Below the pieces are notes generated by a model. The model was not told the origin of the DNA and did no database searches. It worked only from the letters and a program-made list of their open reading frames with translations. DNA of 62,547 bases from Gammaproteobacteria bacterium (GTDB lineage Bacteria; Pseudomonadota; Gammaproteobacteria; UBA6429; Thiohalophilaceae). The translations under genes and the position numbers were made by a program. The stretch spans positions 1 to 62,547 of the forward strand of contig JAPHRJ010000004.1 in NCBI GenBank assembly GCA_026196045.1, given 5' to 3'. Shown piece after piece: positions 8,459 to 16,891 of the stretch. Every line of letters starts with the position of its first letter. Within the stretch, counting starts at the first letter, position 1.

Positions 8459-10829
8459 TTTTATTCCTTTGTTCATAATAAAGATCTAAACGTTCAAACG
8501 GATCATCCGACATCAACGCCACCCGCGCTTTAATATCGAGATCCGTTTTTTTCGTGGAGGTAAAATCAATAAAGGCTTCCGGGAAGGTCAGCAATAAATT
8601 GTAATAGTCGCCATACATGGAGCGAATACAATTACGATAATTCAGCTGAGTAGGATTCGGAAAGTCCCGCCAGATATTCACCACAGAAGGATTTAACGAT
8701 AATCGTTCACCAAAGTGTTCCCATTGTGACTGACGATATAATAATACGTGGTGATTTAAGGAATTAATGATCGCATCACTGACACAATCCATTTCCTGAT
8801 TCTCTTGTGTCACAAGATCTAAGGCTTTGGCCTCTTTTCGTCCCATCCGTGAGAGACCATCCATAAGACCGCCTACCACATCCTTGGCTAATTTTACAAA
8901 GACATGAAACTCATTTAATAAAAAACGAGTGGGGGCCGGACTATGATAGGCCACCTGCGATAAACGCAACGATAAGAACAACAAGTAGAATTTAAACAAT
9001 CGGGGAGAGTCCATCACTGGCTTGAGATTAAAGAACGTCATCTTTTCATCAATGAAAATATTGGTCGGCTGATTAAAGACCGCCCCTTCCCGTGTATCTA
9101 AGAAGGCACCAATATTCATTGCCATCGATTTCGCCGCGTCTTGTTGATCGGGTTTACCGACAAGGTAATAAGGATCATTTAATACCTGAAAGTAATCTTC
9201 AAACAGCGGGGCCTCTTTTCCAGCAATAGGCACCGAGTATAATACCTGCATGGCCGTCTCAGCCGCGGCCTGATAGATCTGCGGCATCGAATAATCTATC
9301 TTTCCTGCATCAGAATCATCGAGCAATAAAAAAGCCAGCGCACGGATTGTCCCGCCCACCAGATCGGCGGATAAAGGATAATCCGCATCAAGATCGGCTT
9401 CATGATAAGGGGGAAAGGGGGAGACCACGGTTTTTTCAGGATCGATATTGATATAGGCATTTTTGCCATTCAGTGCCTGGGCCGTCCATTCATACGAATT
9501 ACCGCATTCCAGCCCCAACCAGTTCAACCCAAGCGGATAGGTCTCAAAAACCGTTAATTGTTTTTCTGCATCCTTACCCGAACCTGATTTTGCACTGGAT
9601 AGAGAGTTATTGAGTTCATCCTCCACATAACTCAATGTCACCGGTTGTCCGTGTACGCCAAGCCGTAACTGCTCACCATTTTGATAACCGGTATTGAACC
9701 GCTGACACGGTGTCATATTGGCCACCTGCCAGGTATTGTCGGTTCGCAGGAAGGTGGACTGATACCCTTGTCCCGGCAAGCTGTAGCGAAAACAGGGGTA
9801 CTGCACCTTACTTGATAGATCGGCCGAACCACCCTCTTGCATGATTTGATTATTGATCAAGTCCGCAAAATGAAGGACGCTGGCTTTATCATGAGAGGTC
9901 AACACAACAAGGTAACAATTGGCATAAGCATTCAAATCATTGTCCACTAAATACTGCCTAAACTCTTTTTCCTGTCGCAGCTTGGATCCTGTCATCTCCA
10001 CATTCGTATTGGCGTTTGATGCGGTTGAAAACTTGGTTTGTCTTTCAGACTGACTCGTGGCCGCTTTTGTGGGGATTTGTTTTACTACCTGTGAAATATG
10101 CACATCCACGGAAAAACTGGCGTAATTAAAAAACCAGCCCGGCTTCGCATCGGGATAAAGCGGGACAAACAACACTTTCTTGAAAACTTTCCCATCAAAT
10201 AACACCCCCTCCTCTAACAATTCCGGTTTTCTAATGAGTTGATGATTTAAAAATATCTGCTCATTCGATGAAAAGCCACCTGCATTAAAGAGCGTGGGGT
10301 TAGATGATTTTAATATTTTTCCAATGTAGTCCATATTTGACAACAAGCACCCACCGGGTAATTGCTTTACCATTTTTTCCGCATAGCGGACTAACTCCCC
10401 GGCCCGCTGACTTTGTAACGCTAATAACTTTTCTGGACGGCAAAATTTTGAAAAAAAAGATTTGCTCGGAGGGAAGGTAATACAGATGGCCGTTTCATTC
10501 ACCCGCGAAAAGCGGCGGTAGTGGTTAGCGTTCTCACGTCTGAAAAACTTTGCGATCTCCCCCCCTCGAATATGCTGATCATTGAGTGCCGCATAATTAT
10601 CGATAATGGTGTCATCATGGCGGCGCCAGAAATGAAATTCATGATAATAACGTTCACTGACCAAATGGAAAAAATTATACAGGGTCGATAGTTCAGAAAA
10701 GACATGATCCGATCCCGTAAACTCTAAATCCACGCCCTCCCAGCCTATCATCAGTGACACTGCCCCATCATGATGCGCAATGCAATGTTCCCCGACCCGG
10801 TTACGCCATGTAAATCTATCTTGATACAT
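8445..10829 (-). CDS. VirB4-like T4SS ATPase with degenerate P-loop
   Basis: This 794-residue protein has the length and position of VirB4/TrbE, right after VirB3. The N-terminal half resembles the VirB4 accessory domain. The expected Walker A is present only as GSGKD at residues 416-420, with Asp replacing Ser/Thr and no upstream GxxG. The expected Walker B reads FLLNE at 636-640, with Asn replacing Asp. Between them a segment resembling the VirB4 'DxGxS' element reads LECGNSYEW. VirB4 normally powers pilus biogenesis and substrate transfer by ATP hydrolysis. This copy may bind nucleotide poorly or not at all. Its stop overlaps the VirB5-like start. Confidence 0.65.
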   Translation of the reverse strand: MYQDRFTWRNRVGEHCIAHHDGAVSLMIGWEGVDLEFTGSDHVFSELSTLYNFFHLVSERYYHEFHFWRRHDDTIIDNYAALNDQHIRGGEIAKFFRRENANHYRRFSRVNETAICITFPPSKSFFSKFCRPEKLLALQSQRAGELVRYAEKMVKQLPGGCLLSNMDYIGKILKSSNPTLFNAGGFSSNEQIFLNHQLIRKPELLEEGVLFDGKVFKKVLFVPLYPDAKPGWFFNYASFSVDVHISQVVKQIPTKAATSQSERQTKFSTASNANTNVEMTGSKLRQEKEFRQYLVDNDLNAYANCYLVVLTSHDKASVLHFADLINNQIMQEGGSADLSSKVQYPCFRYSLPGQGYQSTFLRTDNTWQVANMTPCQRFNTGYQNGEQLRLGVHGQPVTLSYVEDELNNSLSSAKSGSGKDAEKQLTVFETYPLGLNWLGLECGNSYEWTAQALNGKNAYINIDPEKTVVSPFPPYHEADLDADYPLSADLVGGTIRALAFLLLDDSDAGKIDYSMPQIYQAAAETAMQVLYSVPIAGKEAPLFEDYFQVLNDPYYLVGKPDQQDAAKSMAMNIGAFLDTREGAVFNQPTNIFIDEKMTFFNLKPVMDSPRLFKFYLLFLSLRLSQVAYHSPAPTRFLLNEFHVFVKLAKDVVGGLMDGLSRMGRKEAKALDLVTQENQEMDCVSDAIINSLNHHVLLYRQSQWEHFGERLSLNPSVVNIWRDFPNPTQLNYRNCIRSMYGDYYNLLLTFPEAFIDFTSTKKTDLDIKARVALMSDDPFERLDLYYEQRNKNAAA

Positions 10830-10830
10830 A

Positions 10831-11103
10831 TTATTCCCGATCCATGATCATAATATCGTTGCTGTTAGCATCACCGCGCCCCGCGAACAACAACCGTAAG
10901 AAAACCAACCGCTCTGAGAAGACGGTCAACACCAGGCCTGCAAAGAACAAAACGGCAATCACACCCCCTAAAATCAGCTTTAGCCACAACGGCACAATAA
11001 AGGTGGCAATGATCAACAAAATACAAATCACCCAAAGCAGATAGGCATACACGGGTATGCCGTTGATCTCAGGCAGACGTAAACGTTTATTCCAGGCATA
11101 CAT
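10831..11103 (-). CDS. VirB3/TrbD-like T4SS membrane protein
   Basis: This 90-residue protein has two adjacent hydrophobic segments (about residues 18-38 and 43-65) and a short charged tail ending IMIMDRE. VirB3/TrbD proteins are about 90-110 residues with the same hairpin and lie between pilin and VirB4, as here. Spacing to both neighbours is 1-3 bases. VirB3 associates with VirB4 at the inner membrane. Confidence 0.7.
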   Translation of the reverse strand: MYAWNKRLRLPEINGIPVYAYLLWVICILLIIATFIVPLWLKLILGGVIAVLFFAGLVLTVFSERLVFLRLLFAGRGDANSNDIMIMDRE

Positions 11104-11106
11104 GAT

Positions 11107-11415
11107 TTAGGCAAAGATATTCACGATGGCACCGACCACGGCAATAATTAAACCGCCAATCACCACGTTTTTAATGGCCTTCCAACCGGCGTCTTCCTCA
11201 CCCCCCATAATTTTTAGGGCACCCACGATCACGCCAATCACGGCAACCCCACCGGCAATGCCGTACAACACCGTTGCCAAATTTTGAGCGATCTCATTGG
11301 TGGTGTTCGACGCATCCCCCTCCTTTAAAAACTTGGGCACCTCCATGGCAGCCATCACCCATTCCGGAAACACCACCCCCATAACCGTAATCAACACTAA
11401 GATAGATCGAAACAT
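11107..11415 (-). CDS. VirB2/TrbC-like pilin
   Basis: This 102-residue protein has AAAGGAGG upstream of its ATG. A signal peptide (about residues 1-23, ending VMAA) precedes a short polar stretch and two hydrophobic, Gly/Ala/Val-rich helices joined by a charged loop (KIMGGEEDAGWKAIKN). This is the typical VirB2/TrbC major pilin, which forms the conjugative pilus after signal removal. It is the first of the canonical virB series in this operon. The length and the loop fit the family well. Confidence 0.8.
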   Translation of the reverse strand: MFRSILVLITVMGVVFPEWVMAAMEVPKFLKEGDASNTTNEIAQNLATVLYGIAGGVAVIGVIVGALKIMGGEEDAGWKAIKNVVIGGLIIAVVGAIVNIFA

Positions 11416-11419
11416 AAAA

Positions 11420-11782
11420 TCAGCCTCCTTTGGCAGTATGTCTTTTTAAATCCAGTTCTTTTAATTTTGCCCAGTTCCGCAACCGCAGATAAACAGAACC
11501 CATAAACGCAATAACAGGCCACGCACAAAAATAGACGTTTAATGTTATTAAAAAATGAAACCATACCCGTGCCACCTCACCAATACCCCGGTACCAATGA
11601 ATAAACACCCAGGCCGCCTGATCACTCAATACAGGCAGTAACAACACATCAACAAAAAAGGTGCGATAAGCGGCACCCCCCAACGTTTTATTCGCGATCA
11701 TAAAATCAGGCAACAAGGCCGGAACAAATAAAAGTATGGGGGGCACAACAAAAACCGGGATCAAATTAAACCAGGTGATCAT
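11420..11782 (-). CDS. Small polytopic membrane protein of unknown function
   Basis: This 120-residue protein has two or three hydrophobic segments (about residues 5-30 and 75-100) and a basic C-terminus (LKELDLKRHTAKGG). It overlaps the coupling-protein stop by 4 bases and lies 4 bases before the pilin gene, so it belongs to the transfer operon. I do not recognise the family. Its place between coupling protein and pilin suggests a role in pilin insertion, coupling-protein anchoring or entry exclusion, but nothing in the sequence decides among these. Confidence 0.6.
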   Translation of the reverse strand: MITWFNLIPVFVVPPILLFVPALLPDFMIANKTLGGAAYRTFFVDVLLLPVLSDQAAWVFIHWYRGIGEVARVWFHFLITLNVYFCAWPVIAFMGSVYLRLRNWAKLKELDLKRHTAKGG

Positions 11783-13368
11783 ACGGAGACCTCCGCATTC
11801 ACCTGCATGGAGTCATATAATTCCTGATTAATGTCCGCCAGCTTTGAGGGATTCATATATTTTGACCATAAGCCTAACCCCCTTCCCTCATGTGTTTCCT
11901 TTGCCGATGGCAATGCGGCAGGAATACCGTTATCTAAATCAGGTGCAGGAAACTGGACACGATAAAGCGGGTTTACCATGCCCTGCTCTGAATGGATCAG
12001 GGTGGAGATATAAGCTTCCCCAGGGGATAACTCTTTTAGCATTTTAGAGGTGATCCGTTGTTGCTTAATATGTTGCACATTCGAACCATCCCGATCCCCC
12101 ACTTCACTCATTGAGACCTCACGGGTTTCAAACTCATCGAGCAAGTCAACCACAAAACGCGTGGTAGAGCGTCCCATGACGCGAAAGGCAATTTTAGTTT
12201 GCACATTGTCATCAATCTCATCTTTAAAAGTCTCATCGACCTTTTGTAGCTGGGCTAGTGATTGAAAGGTAAAGTTCAGTGGCATTTTTGCAGAACGGCA
12301 ACGAGAAGAAATCGGCCCAAAATTATCATGAAAAAAACCGCCGTAATCTTCAAATAAAAGTGGGTAAGGGTGATAGCCGTCTGTGCCTGAGAGTTGCCGC
12401 TTTCGTGCCTCAATGCCAAACATTTCAACAATGGCGATGGCCACATCAATCGCAAACTGTGAATACGGTAAATGGAAAAAGAGTTTAAGCCCTTTTTCTG
12501 TGGCCTCCGATATGGAGATATCCGGTTGATAGGCATTTAATCGGTCGGTCGCCGACCCTGCGACAAAAACATAAAGCCGATTTAACATCCCTTTATTTTG
12601 ATTAAGTCGTTCCTCAAAGTCGGTATTAAACCAGGTGTTTAACATCATTAATGAGGATTCATCAATATCCGCTTGCCGCGCTAAATGCATAAAATCAATA
12701 GCGGCTTCTTCCACCGTTAAAATCGCGTAGAGATCGCGCATGCTAACGGGCATGCCAAGTTGTTTCAGGGCCGGAATGATCCGATGCAAGGTAGTCCGTT
12801 GCTCATCAGAATAAAAAGAGGTCGATACACTGGTTGGCACTAAAAACCGTAAACACCGATCAACCACATCATAAGGATCCCCCTCTAATAAATTGATCGA
12901 ATCACTGCCCGGCAGTTCAGAGGAAAAGAATCGGTCTGGCATAACACCGCATCGAACCAGATCCAGATAAAAATCAATATCACCCTTGCCATCGAGTACC
13001 GACCAACCTGCTGACTGATCGTTTGAAAAAAGATAAGACAAATACCCTACCCCCGCCGAGACCGTTTTACCGGAACCGGGACTCCCGATCCCTAAAAATC
13101 CCAGACTCAGCGTTTTTACGGGTAATACCACGGTCGTCTTAACGGGGTTTTCGGGATCGGTAATTTCAATGCCCTCACCAATATGCCACCCCTCAATCAC
13201 ACGACTCTTTGATCTTTTATTTTTAATTACCCCATAACCTGACAGCACTGACCCTGCCAGTAATACGATCGAGACTGTAAAAAATAATGGATTGTCAAAG
13301 ATAAAAGCAAAGACAAGCGCATCAACCGCCAGCAGCAACAACAGGAAAGTCACGTACAATGTGATCAT
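11779..13368 (-). CDS. Type IV coupling protein (VirD4/TraG-like ATPase)
   Basis: This 529-residue protein has two N-terminal transmembrane segments (residues 3-23 and 27-47), then a cytoplasmic ATPase domain. Walker A is intact: GSPGSGKT at residues 95-102. A later LLFEDYGGFF supplies the acidic Walker B. A TGxxRxxx-like region and a C-terminal tail follow. Coupling proteins dock the relaxase-DNA complex on the secretion channel and pump DNA. It overlaps the upstream wHTH gene and the downstream orf by 4 bases each. It is the only transfer ATPase here with a canonical P-loop. Confidence 0.8.
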   Translation of the reverse strand: MITLYVTFLLLLLAVDALVFAFIFDNPLFFTVSIVLLAGSVLSGYGVIKNKRSKSRVIEGWHIGEGIEITDPENPVKTTVVLPVKTLSLGFLGIGSPGSGKTVSAGVGYLSYLFSNDQSAGWSVLDGKGDIDFYLDLVRCGVMPDRFFSSELPGSDSINLLEGDPYDVVDRCLRFLVPTSVSTSFYSDEQRTTLHRIIPALKQLGMPVSMRDLYAILTVEEAAIDFMHLARQADIDESSLMMLNTWFNTDFEERLNQNKGMLNRLYVFVAGSATDRLNAYQPDISISEATEKGLKLFFHLPYSQFAIDVAIAIVEMFGIEARKRQLSGTDGYHPYPLLFEDYGGFFHDNFGPISSRCRSAKMPLNFTFQSLAQLQKVDETFKDEIDDNVQTKIAFRVMGRSTTRFVVDLLDEFETREVSMSEVGDRDGSNVQHIKQQRITSKMLKELSPGEAYISTLIHSEQGMVNPLYRVQFPAPDLDNGIPAALPSAKETHEGRGLGLWSKYMNPSKLADINQELYDSMQVNAEVSV

Positions 13369-14033
13369 GCCACCTTCCAGATGGGTTTAATAAAATGAAC
13401 CGATCCCACAATACCCTGTTCGGCTATATAAGCCTGGTGCCGAATAACAGAGTCCCTGTACGTTGTAAAAACATAGACTGTATCAACCACATCCTTCCAG
13501 TGGCGTATGGGATGGCTAGCATCTAAATCATAGAATCGTTTATCCGGGGTATGTGCCCGTGATAGCGCATGAGCAATACGACTGGGTGCCATGGCATAAT
13601 CATCGACTAATAATAAAGAGAACCCGTCACGAGCATGCAACAGATATTCTGCCTTTGAGGGGAAAAAACCATATCGCAGACAGTATTTTCGTGACTGCAC
13701 AGAAACCGAATCATCCTTGTCCCGTAATGTAATTTCCGCTGCATTGCGATGGGCGCATTGTTGTATCGCAGGCATGGAATAACGCCGGGCTTGATAGGCA
13801 AACCCACAATAACGATAACCAGTCTGCGTAAGACAAAACACATTCGGACATAAATCATCCACACAAAATAACAGACCCTTTTTAACCAAATCGTTGGTGA
13901 TCCGCGTAATAGAGGATAAATCATTTAATGGTGACCAGAAGAGTAATTGATCGCGTGTCACAAACTTTAATCGCGCGACCGTATTCAAACACTGACGCGT
14001 TGAATCATTTATTTTTAATGCACTACCAGACAT
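13365..14033 (-). CDS. wHTH protein of the transfer operon, possibly MOBC/relaxation-like
   Basis: This 222-residue protein has AAAGGG eight bases before its ATG. The N-terminal 70 residues look like a winged helix (RQCLNTVARLKFVTRDQLLFW, then LVKKGLLFCV). The rest contains an alpha/beta region with FPSKAEYLL and SLLLVDDY, laid out like the nuclease-like domain of the 15219-15863 protein but lacking its clear PD...ExD pattern. It may be a replication-relaxation/MobC-type accessory protein or a transfer regulator. It overlaps the coupling-protein start, which suggests a relaxosome role. The catalytic state is uncertain. Confidence 0.5.
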   Translation of the reverse strand: MSGSALKINDSTRQCLNTVARLKFVTRDQLLFWSPLNDLSSITRITNDLVKKGLLFCVDDLCPNVFCLTQTGYRYCGFAYQARRYSMPAIQQCAHRNAAEITLRDKDDSVSVQSRKYCLRYGFFPSKAEYLLHARDGFSLLLVDDYAMAPSRIAHALSRAHTPDKRFYDLDASHPIRHWKDVVDTVYVFTTYRDSVIRHQAYIAEQGIVGSVHFIKPIWKVA

Positions 14034-14055
14034 AAAATCCCTTTACTATTAATTA

Positions 14056-15165
14056 TTATTTTTTGACCGACATTAAAATGTCGTGGGCTCGCATTTCTAA
14101 TAAGGTCTTGATCTCTTTTTTAGGCGTTTTCTCATTAAATCCACCTTCAACCGATAACACACCTTCCTGTGCTCCTGATAAGTAGGCTAATAATTCACAT
14201 AAGGACAAGGCCGTATTTTTCGAAATTTCTATTGTCGCTTGCCTGACAGATGAAGCCGATTGACGACCTTTGGCCGGTTTGGTGTGTTGTTTCGTATCGC
14301 CGGATTGAGACACCGGTGGAAAGGCGAGGGATCCCTTACCAAGATCGTGATCAACATGAATGTCCTGTCCTTTTTTGACCGCATCCAGATAACGTTTCAC
14401 CTGACGACTGGTGCGACCGATCTCACCTTCATTAATTTTTGTCTGAATAGATTTTGGCAGCTTTAATAACGCTAAAGTGTCGGATACATAACGGGTACTA
14501 ATTGATAACTTTTGAGCCAGGTTTTTTTGAGAGAAACCAAATTCCTCCATACACCGCTGGAAGGCCTTGGCCTCTTCAACAGGCTGTAGTTCCTCTCGAT
14601 GTTTATTATCAAAAAGCTGGGCTAAAAATAATTGATCGGTTTTTTTCAACCGTGCCGGGATCAGGGCCCACTTAATGGGATCGTCTTTTATAAGTGCCCC
14701 CCAGGCACGATAACGCCGCCCGCCTCCCACCAGGGTGAATCGACCGTCTGGTTTTTTTAAGACCACAATAGGATTATTCAACCCATTTTCATTTTTTATC
14801 GATTCAGCCAACTCATCAATATTCAAGAAAACTTCTCGCGGATTACTTTCTATATCGATCTGATCATAGGGGATCAATACTGCATTTTTATCTTGAACAA
14901 CCTGCTCCAGGCCCGGTTCCATCATGAAACCTGACTGGCTATCTTTCATCGTCACACTCTGTTTATTACTGTCAAGCAACGCTTTGAGTCGTTCGATCTG
15001 GATCATCTGGGGTGTTTTAAGGGGGGAGGTTTTTTGCTGATCTAACAAAGTATTCAGCAGTCCATGAGCATGAGCGATCTCATCCTGCTCAAGGGTGCGT
15101 TCACGCGCCAAAGCAAATAACTCCTGCGCCGACAAATCATGTATATTTTGCACTTCCATTTGCAT
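14056..15165 (-). CDS. ParB-like nuclease/CTPase-domain DNA-binding protein
   Basis: This 369-residue protein has AAGGAG before the ATG at 15165. A helical N-terminal region (1-95) precedes a ParB N-terminal domain: IPYDQIDIESNPREVF, then the nucleotide-contact motif GGGRRYRAW near residue 145, then QPVEEAKAF, then a helix-turn-helix (FSQKNLAQKLSISTRYVSDTL). The C-terminus is distinct. ParB family members load on parS sites as CTP-dependent clamps. Set inside the transfer operon rather than beside parA, this copy may act as an operon regulator or relaxosome organiser. A separate parAB pair lies at 22.9-25.0 kb. Confidence 0.75.
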   Translation of the reverse strand: MQMEVQNIHDLSAQELFALARERTLEQDEIAHAHGLLNTLLDQQKTSPLKTPQMIQIERLKALLDSNKQSVTMKDSQSGFMMEPGLEQVVQDKNAVLIPYDQIDIESNPREVFLNIDELAESIKNENGLNNPIVVLKKPDGRFTLVGGGRRYRAWGALIKDDPIKWALIPARLKKTDQLFLAQLFDNKHREELQPVEEAKAFQRCMEEFGFSQKNLAQKLSISTRYVSDTLALLKLPKSIQTKINEGEIGRTSRQVKRYLDAVKKGQDIHVDHDLGKGSLAFPPVSQSGDTKQHTKPAKGRQSASSVRQATIEISKNTALSLCELLAYLSGAQEGVLSVEGGFNEKTPKKEIKTLLEMRAHDILMSVKK

Positions 15166-15218
15166 AAATTACTTCTCCTTAAATCGCCGTCACTTTGACA
15201 GCCGTGACAGTTCCGATA

Positions 15219-15863
15219 TTAAACTCGATAAACCTCGATATTGTCCTGTGAACAAATGGGAGCAAAGGCATGACCCGGTTGCCCCCACACTTGTTTTACT
15301 CGCCGCCAGGCCTGTTGTTTCGTATGAATTTGGGTTCGATTGTATTGACCCGAATCCGCCTCAACGAATACCGTTTCACCCTGTGTTCCGGTATACATCG
15401 CATCGGGCTGATAATCATGCCGTCCCCCAACCCGCTCCTGAATAAATTGTTTATCCTTTTTGGTAAACCGGTTTTCTTTTCTAAAATCATTCGGCCTTTC
15501 TAACTTAAAATAAAGGCGGCTTGTTACCAGCTCATGGTGCAAGGTGCGGTTAGCCCCAAAATGACTCCGTTTTGCCCCCCAGGCTTTTGCAATGTTATCC
15601 TCCCCAAACTCATACACACTCAGCTGTCCCCGACCCTGCTCAGTGATAAAATGTCGCTTTAAGAGTCCGGCTTCCACCAGCCGATTTAAACGAACCGTTG
15701 GATCCGTTTTTCTATTTTGATAATGATGCTTTTGCGCAATATCACTACTGATAAATTCGACTTTGGCTAAATCCTGTAAAAACAGCCTGTCATCACGAGA
15801 AAGGCGTATTTCTTTATGCGTTAACGCATCACGTATTTTGCTGGTTCCAGGATTAAAAACCAT
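15219..15863 (-). CDS. wHTH plus PD-(D/E)XK-like protein, candidate MOBC-type relaxase
   Basis: This 214-residue protein is the first gene of the transfer operon. Residues 20-90 form a winged-helix-like domain (FLQDLAKVEFISSDIAQKH, then RLVEAGLLKRHF). The C-terminal half has a nuclease-like core: YQPDAMY followed by ETVFVEADSGQYNRTQI, matching the PD...(E/D)xD-G layout of restriction-endonuclease-like folds. MOBC relaxases such as that of CloDF13 combine a winged helix with such a fold at about this size. The position next to a repeat-rich non-coding region and upstream of a coupling protein supports a relaxosome role. It could instead be a non-catalytic replication-relaxation protein. Confidence 0.5.
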   Translation of the reverse strand: MVFNPGTSKIRDALTHKEIRLSRDDRLFLQDLAKVEFISSDIAQKHHYQNRKTDPTVRLNRLVEAGLLKRHFITEQGRGQLSVYEFGEDNIAKAWGAKRSHFGANRTLHHELVTSRLYFKLERPNDFRKENRFTKKDKQFIQERVGGRHDYQPDAMYTGTQGETVFVEADSGQYNRTQIHTKQQAWRRVKQVWGQPGHAFAPICSQDNIEVYRV

Positions 15864-16040
15864 TCAAACAAACCATACCATTTTATTTTTTCTTATCCTT
15901 GCACAACTTAACAAAACAGAGAATCATTAAATATTGTCAAATAAGCTAAGCCGTTAGTTACATCACAGCTTATTGAAAATAAAAAACCAACAACATTAAT
16001 TTTATAATTACAAATTGTAACCCATTGATATTAAGCGCAG

Positions 16041-16151
16041 GTGTTACCCACATGGGTTCACAACCCCGCTACGCGTCCGGTGCTTTACTTCGCATGACAT
16101 AAGGATGCTACGTAGTCACCGGCGATGGGTTGTGTACTATGTGGATAACAC
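16041..16151. repeat. 111-base nested inverted repeat with DnaA-box-like arms
   Basis: Outer arms GTGTTACCCACAT (16041-16053) and ATGTGGATAACAC (16139-16151) pair at 12 of 13 positions. Inside them CACAACCC (16059-16066) pairs with GGGTTGTG (16127-16134), and CCGGTG (16077-16082) with CACCGG (16117-16122). The right arm contains TGTGGATAA, a perfect DnaA-box complement; the left arm contains TTACCCACA, one base off. This may be a cruciform-forming origin, either oriT or a replication site. Confidence 0.65.
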
Positions 16152-16208
16152 TATCATCTCCCACCCGAAGATGATGTGAATATAACCACACTTTAAAAAT
16201 TAAACACA

Positions 16209-16231
16209 CAACCTGTCTAACAGTCAGGTTG
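16209..16231. repeat. Short hairpin CAACCTG/CAGGTTG
   Basis: CAACCTG (16209-16215) and CAGGTTG (16225-16231) form a 7-base perfect stem with a 9-base loop. The flanks AAAATTAAA and TTTTTAATTT extend the symmetry imperfectly. It could act as a terminator in either direction or as part of the adjacent repeat cluster. Confidence 0.5.
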
Positions 16232-16287
16232 CAATTTTTAATTTACTTTCCCGCAGCAACGGGAGGCCAAAGGCAGAGGGTTTCCTT

Positions 16288-16518
16288 GGCTTTCATAACG
16301 CAGTGAACTATGAAAGCCCCCGCACTTCTGCTGTCAGCGATAAAGTGGTTTTTACTTTATCAAGCGACAGCCGCTTCCGCAGGAACGAAGGACGAACATA
16401 AAGGCGCGCAGCGCGTTGGCGCAGCCAACCTTTATCAGTGAGTCGCAAAAAATTAGAGACACACCATGCGGAGCATGCGCGTAGCGCGGATGTGTGTCTT
16501 ATTTTTTGCCTTCGTTCC
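16288..16518. repeat. Cluster of hairpins, possible structured RNA or ssDNA element
   Basis: Four strong stems occur in 231 bases. GGCTTTCATA (16288-16297) pairs perfectly with TATGAAAGCC (16309-16318). GCTGTC plus GATAAAGT (16330-16346) pair with ACTTTATC plus GACAGC (16354-16371). GGAACGAAGG (16382-16391) pairs perfectly with CCTTCGTTCC (16509-16518) and encloses two further hairpins: ATAAAGG/CCTTTAT (16398-16435) capped by GTTGGC-GCA-GCCAAC, and AGACACAC/GTGTGTCT (16457-16499). The enclosed architecture is multibranched, as in folded RNAs or single-strand origins. No coding frame fits. Confidence 0.6.
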
Positions 16519-16891
16519 AGCTTCTTATGGTTGCAACATGAGAATGTAACGCGATGATTATATTCATGAACGTAATCACACGGTACATAATGCCTTACAC
16601 ACAGCAACGAAATAGGGAAACCGCGGCCGCGGCGCGAATGCGCGTTTCAAGAAAAATTACGATTTGTAATCTATTGAATTATAAGGAAACAAATTATTTA
16701 AGTAGGCATGGTGGAACGAATGGAGATTTCTGGGCTAAACCCAGTCATTCAAATGAATGATATTAAATATACACCTTATAGAAAAAAACCAATAATTTGT
16801 AACCTGAGACTACTTGGAGTTCTGTCAATAACTGTACGTACAATTGAAAAAATAATTTCATGGAATTTTCATATGGTAATATATTAATGAT

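Larger units (their letters stand above)
15864..16891. other. Divergent non-coding region, candidate oriT
   Basis: About 1.03 kb with no convincing gene lies between the first transfer gene (leftward) and the hydrolase gene (rightward). It holds a perfect 13-base palindrome TTACAAATTGTAA at 16008-16020 and two dense clusters of inverted repeats (listed separately). A TTGACA-like -35 faces the transfer operon at 15935-15940 on the minus strand, but no good -10 is placed opposite it. The last 350 bases are AT-rich. An origin of transfer is the simplest reading because it flanks the candidate relaxase. Confidence 0.5.

Noticed and set aside
16308-16607. 99-codon minus-strand frame in the hairpin region
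   Set aside because: The frame crosses perfect inverted repeats, has no ribosome site and an unlikely composition; the region is better read as structured non-coding DNA.
16554-16760. 68-codon plus-strand frame before the PghP-like gene
   Set aside because: No ribosome site, no conserved pattern and it runs into AT-rich spacer.
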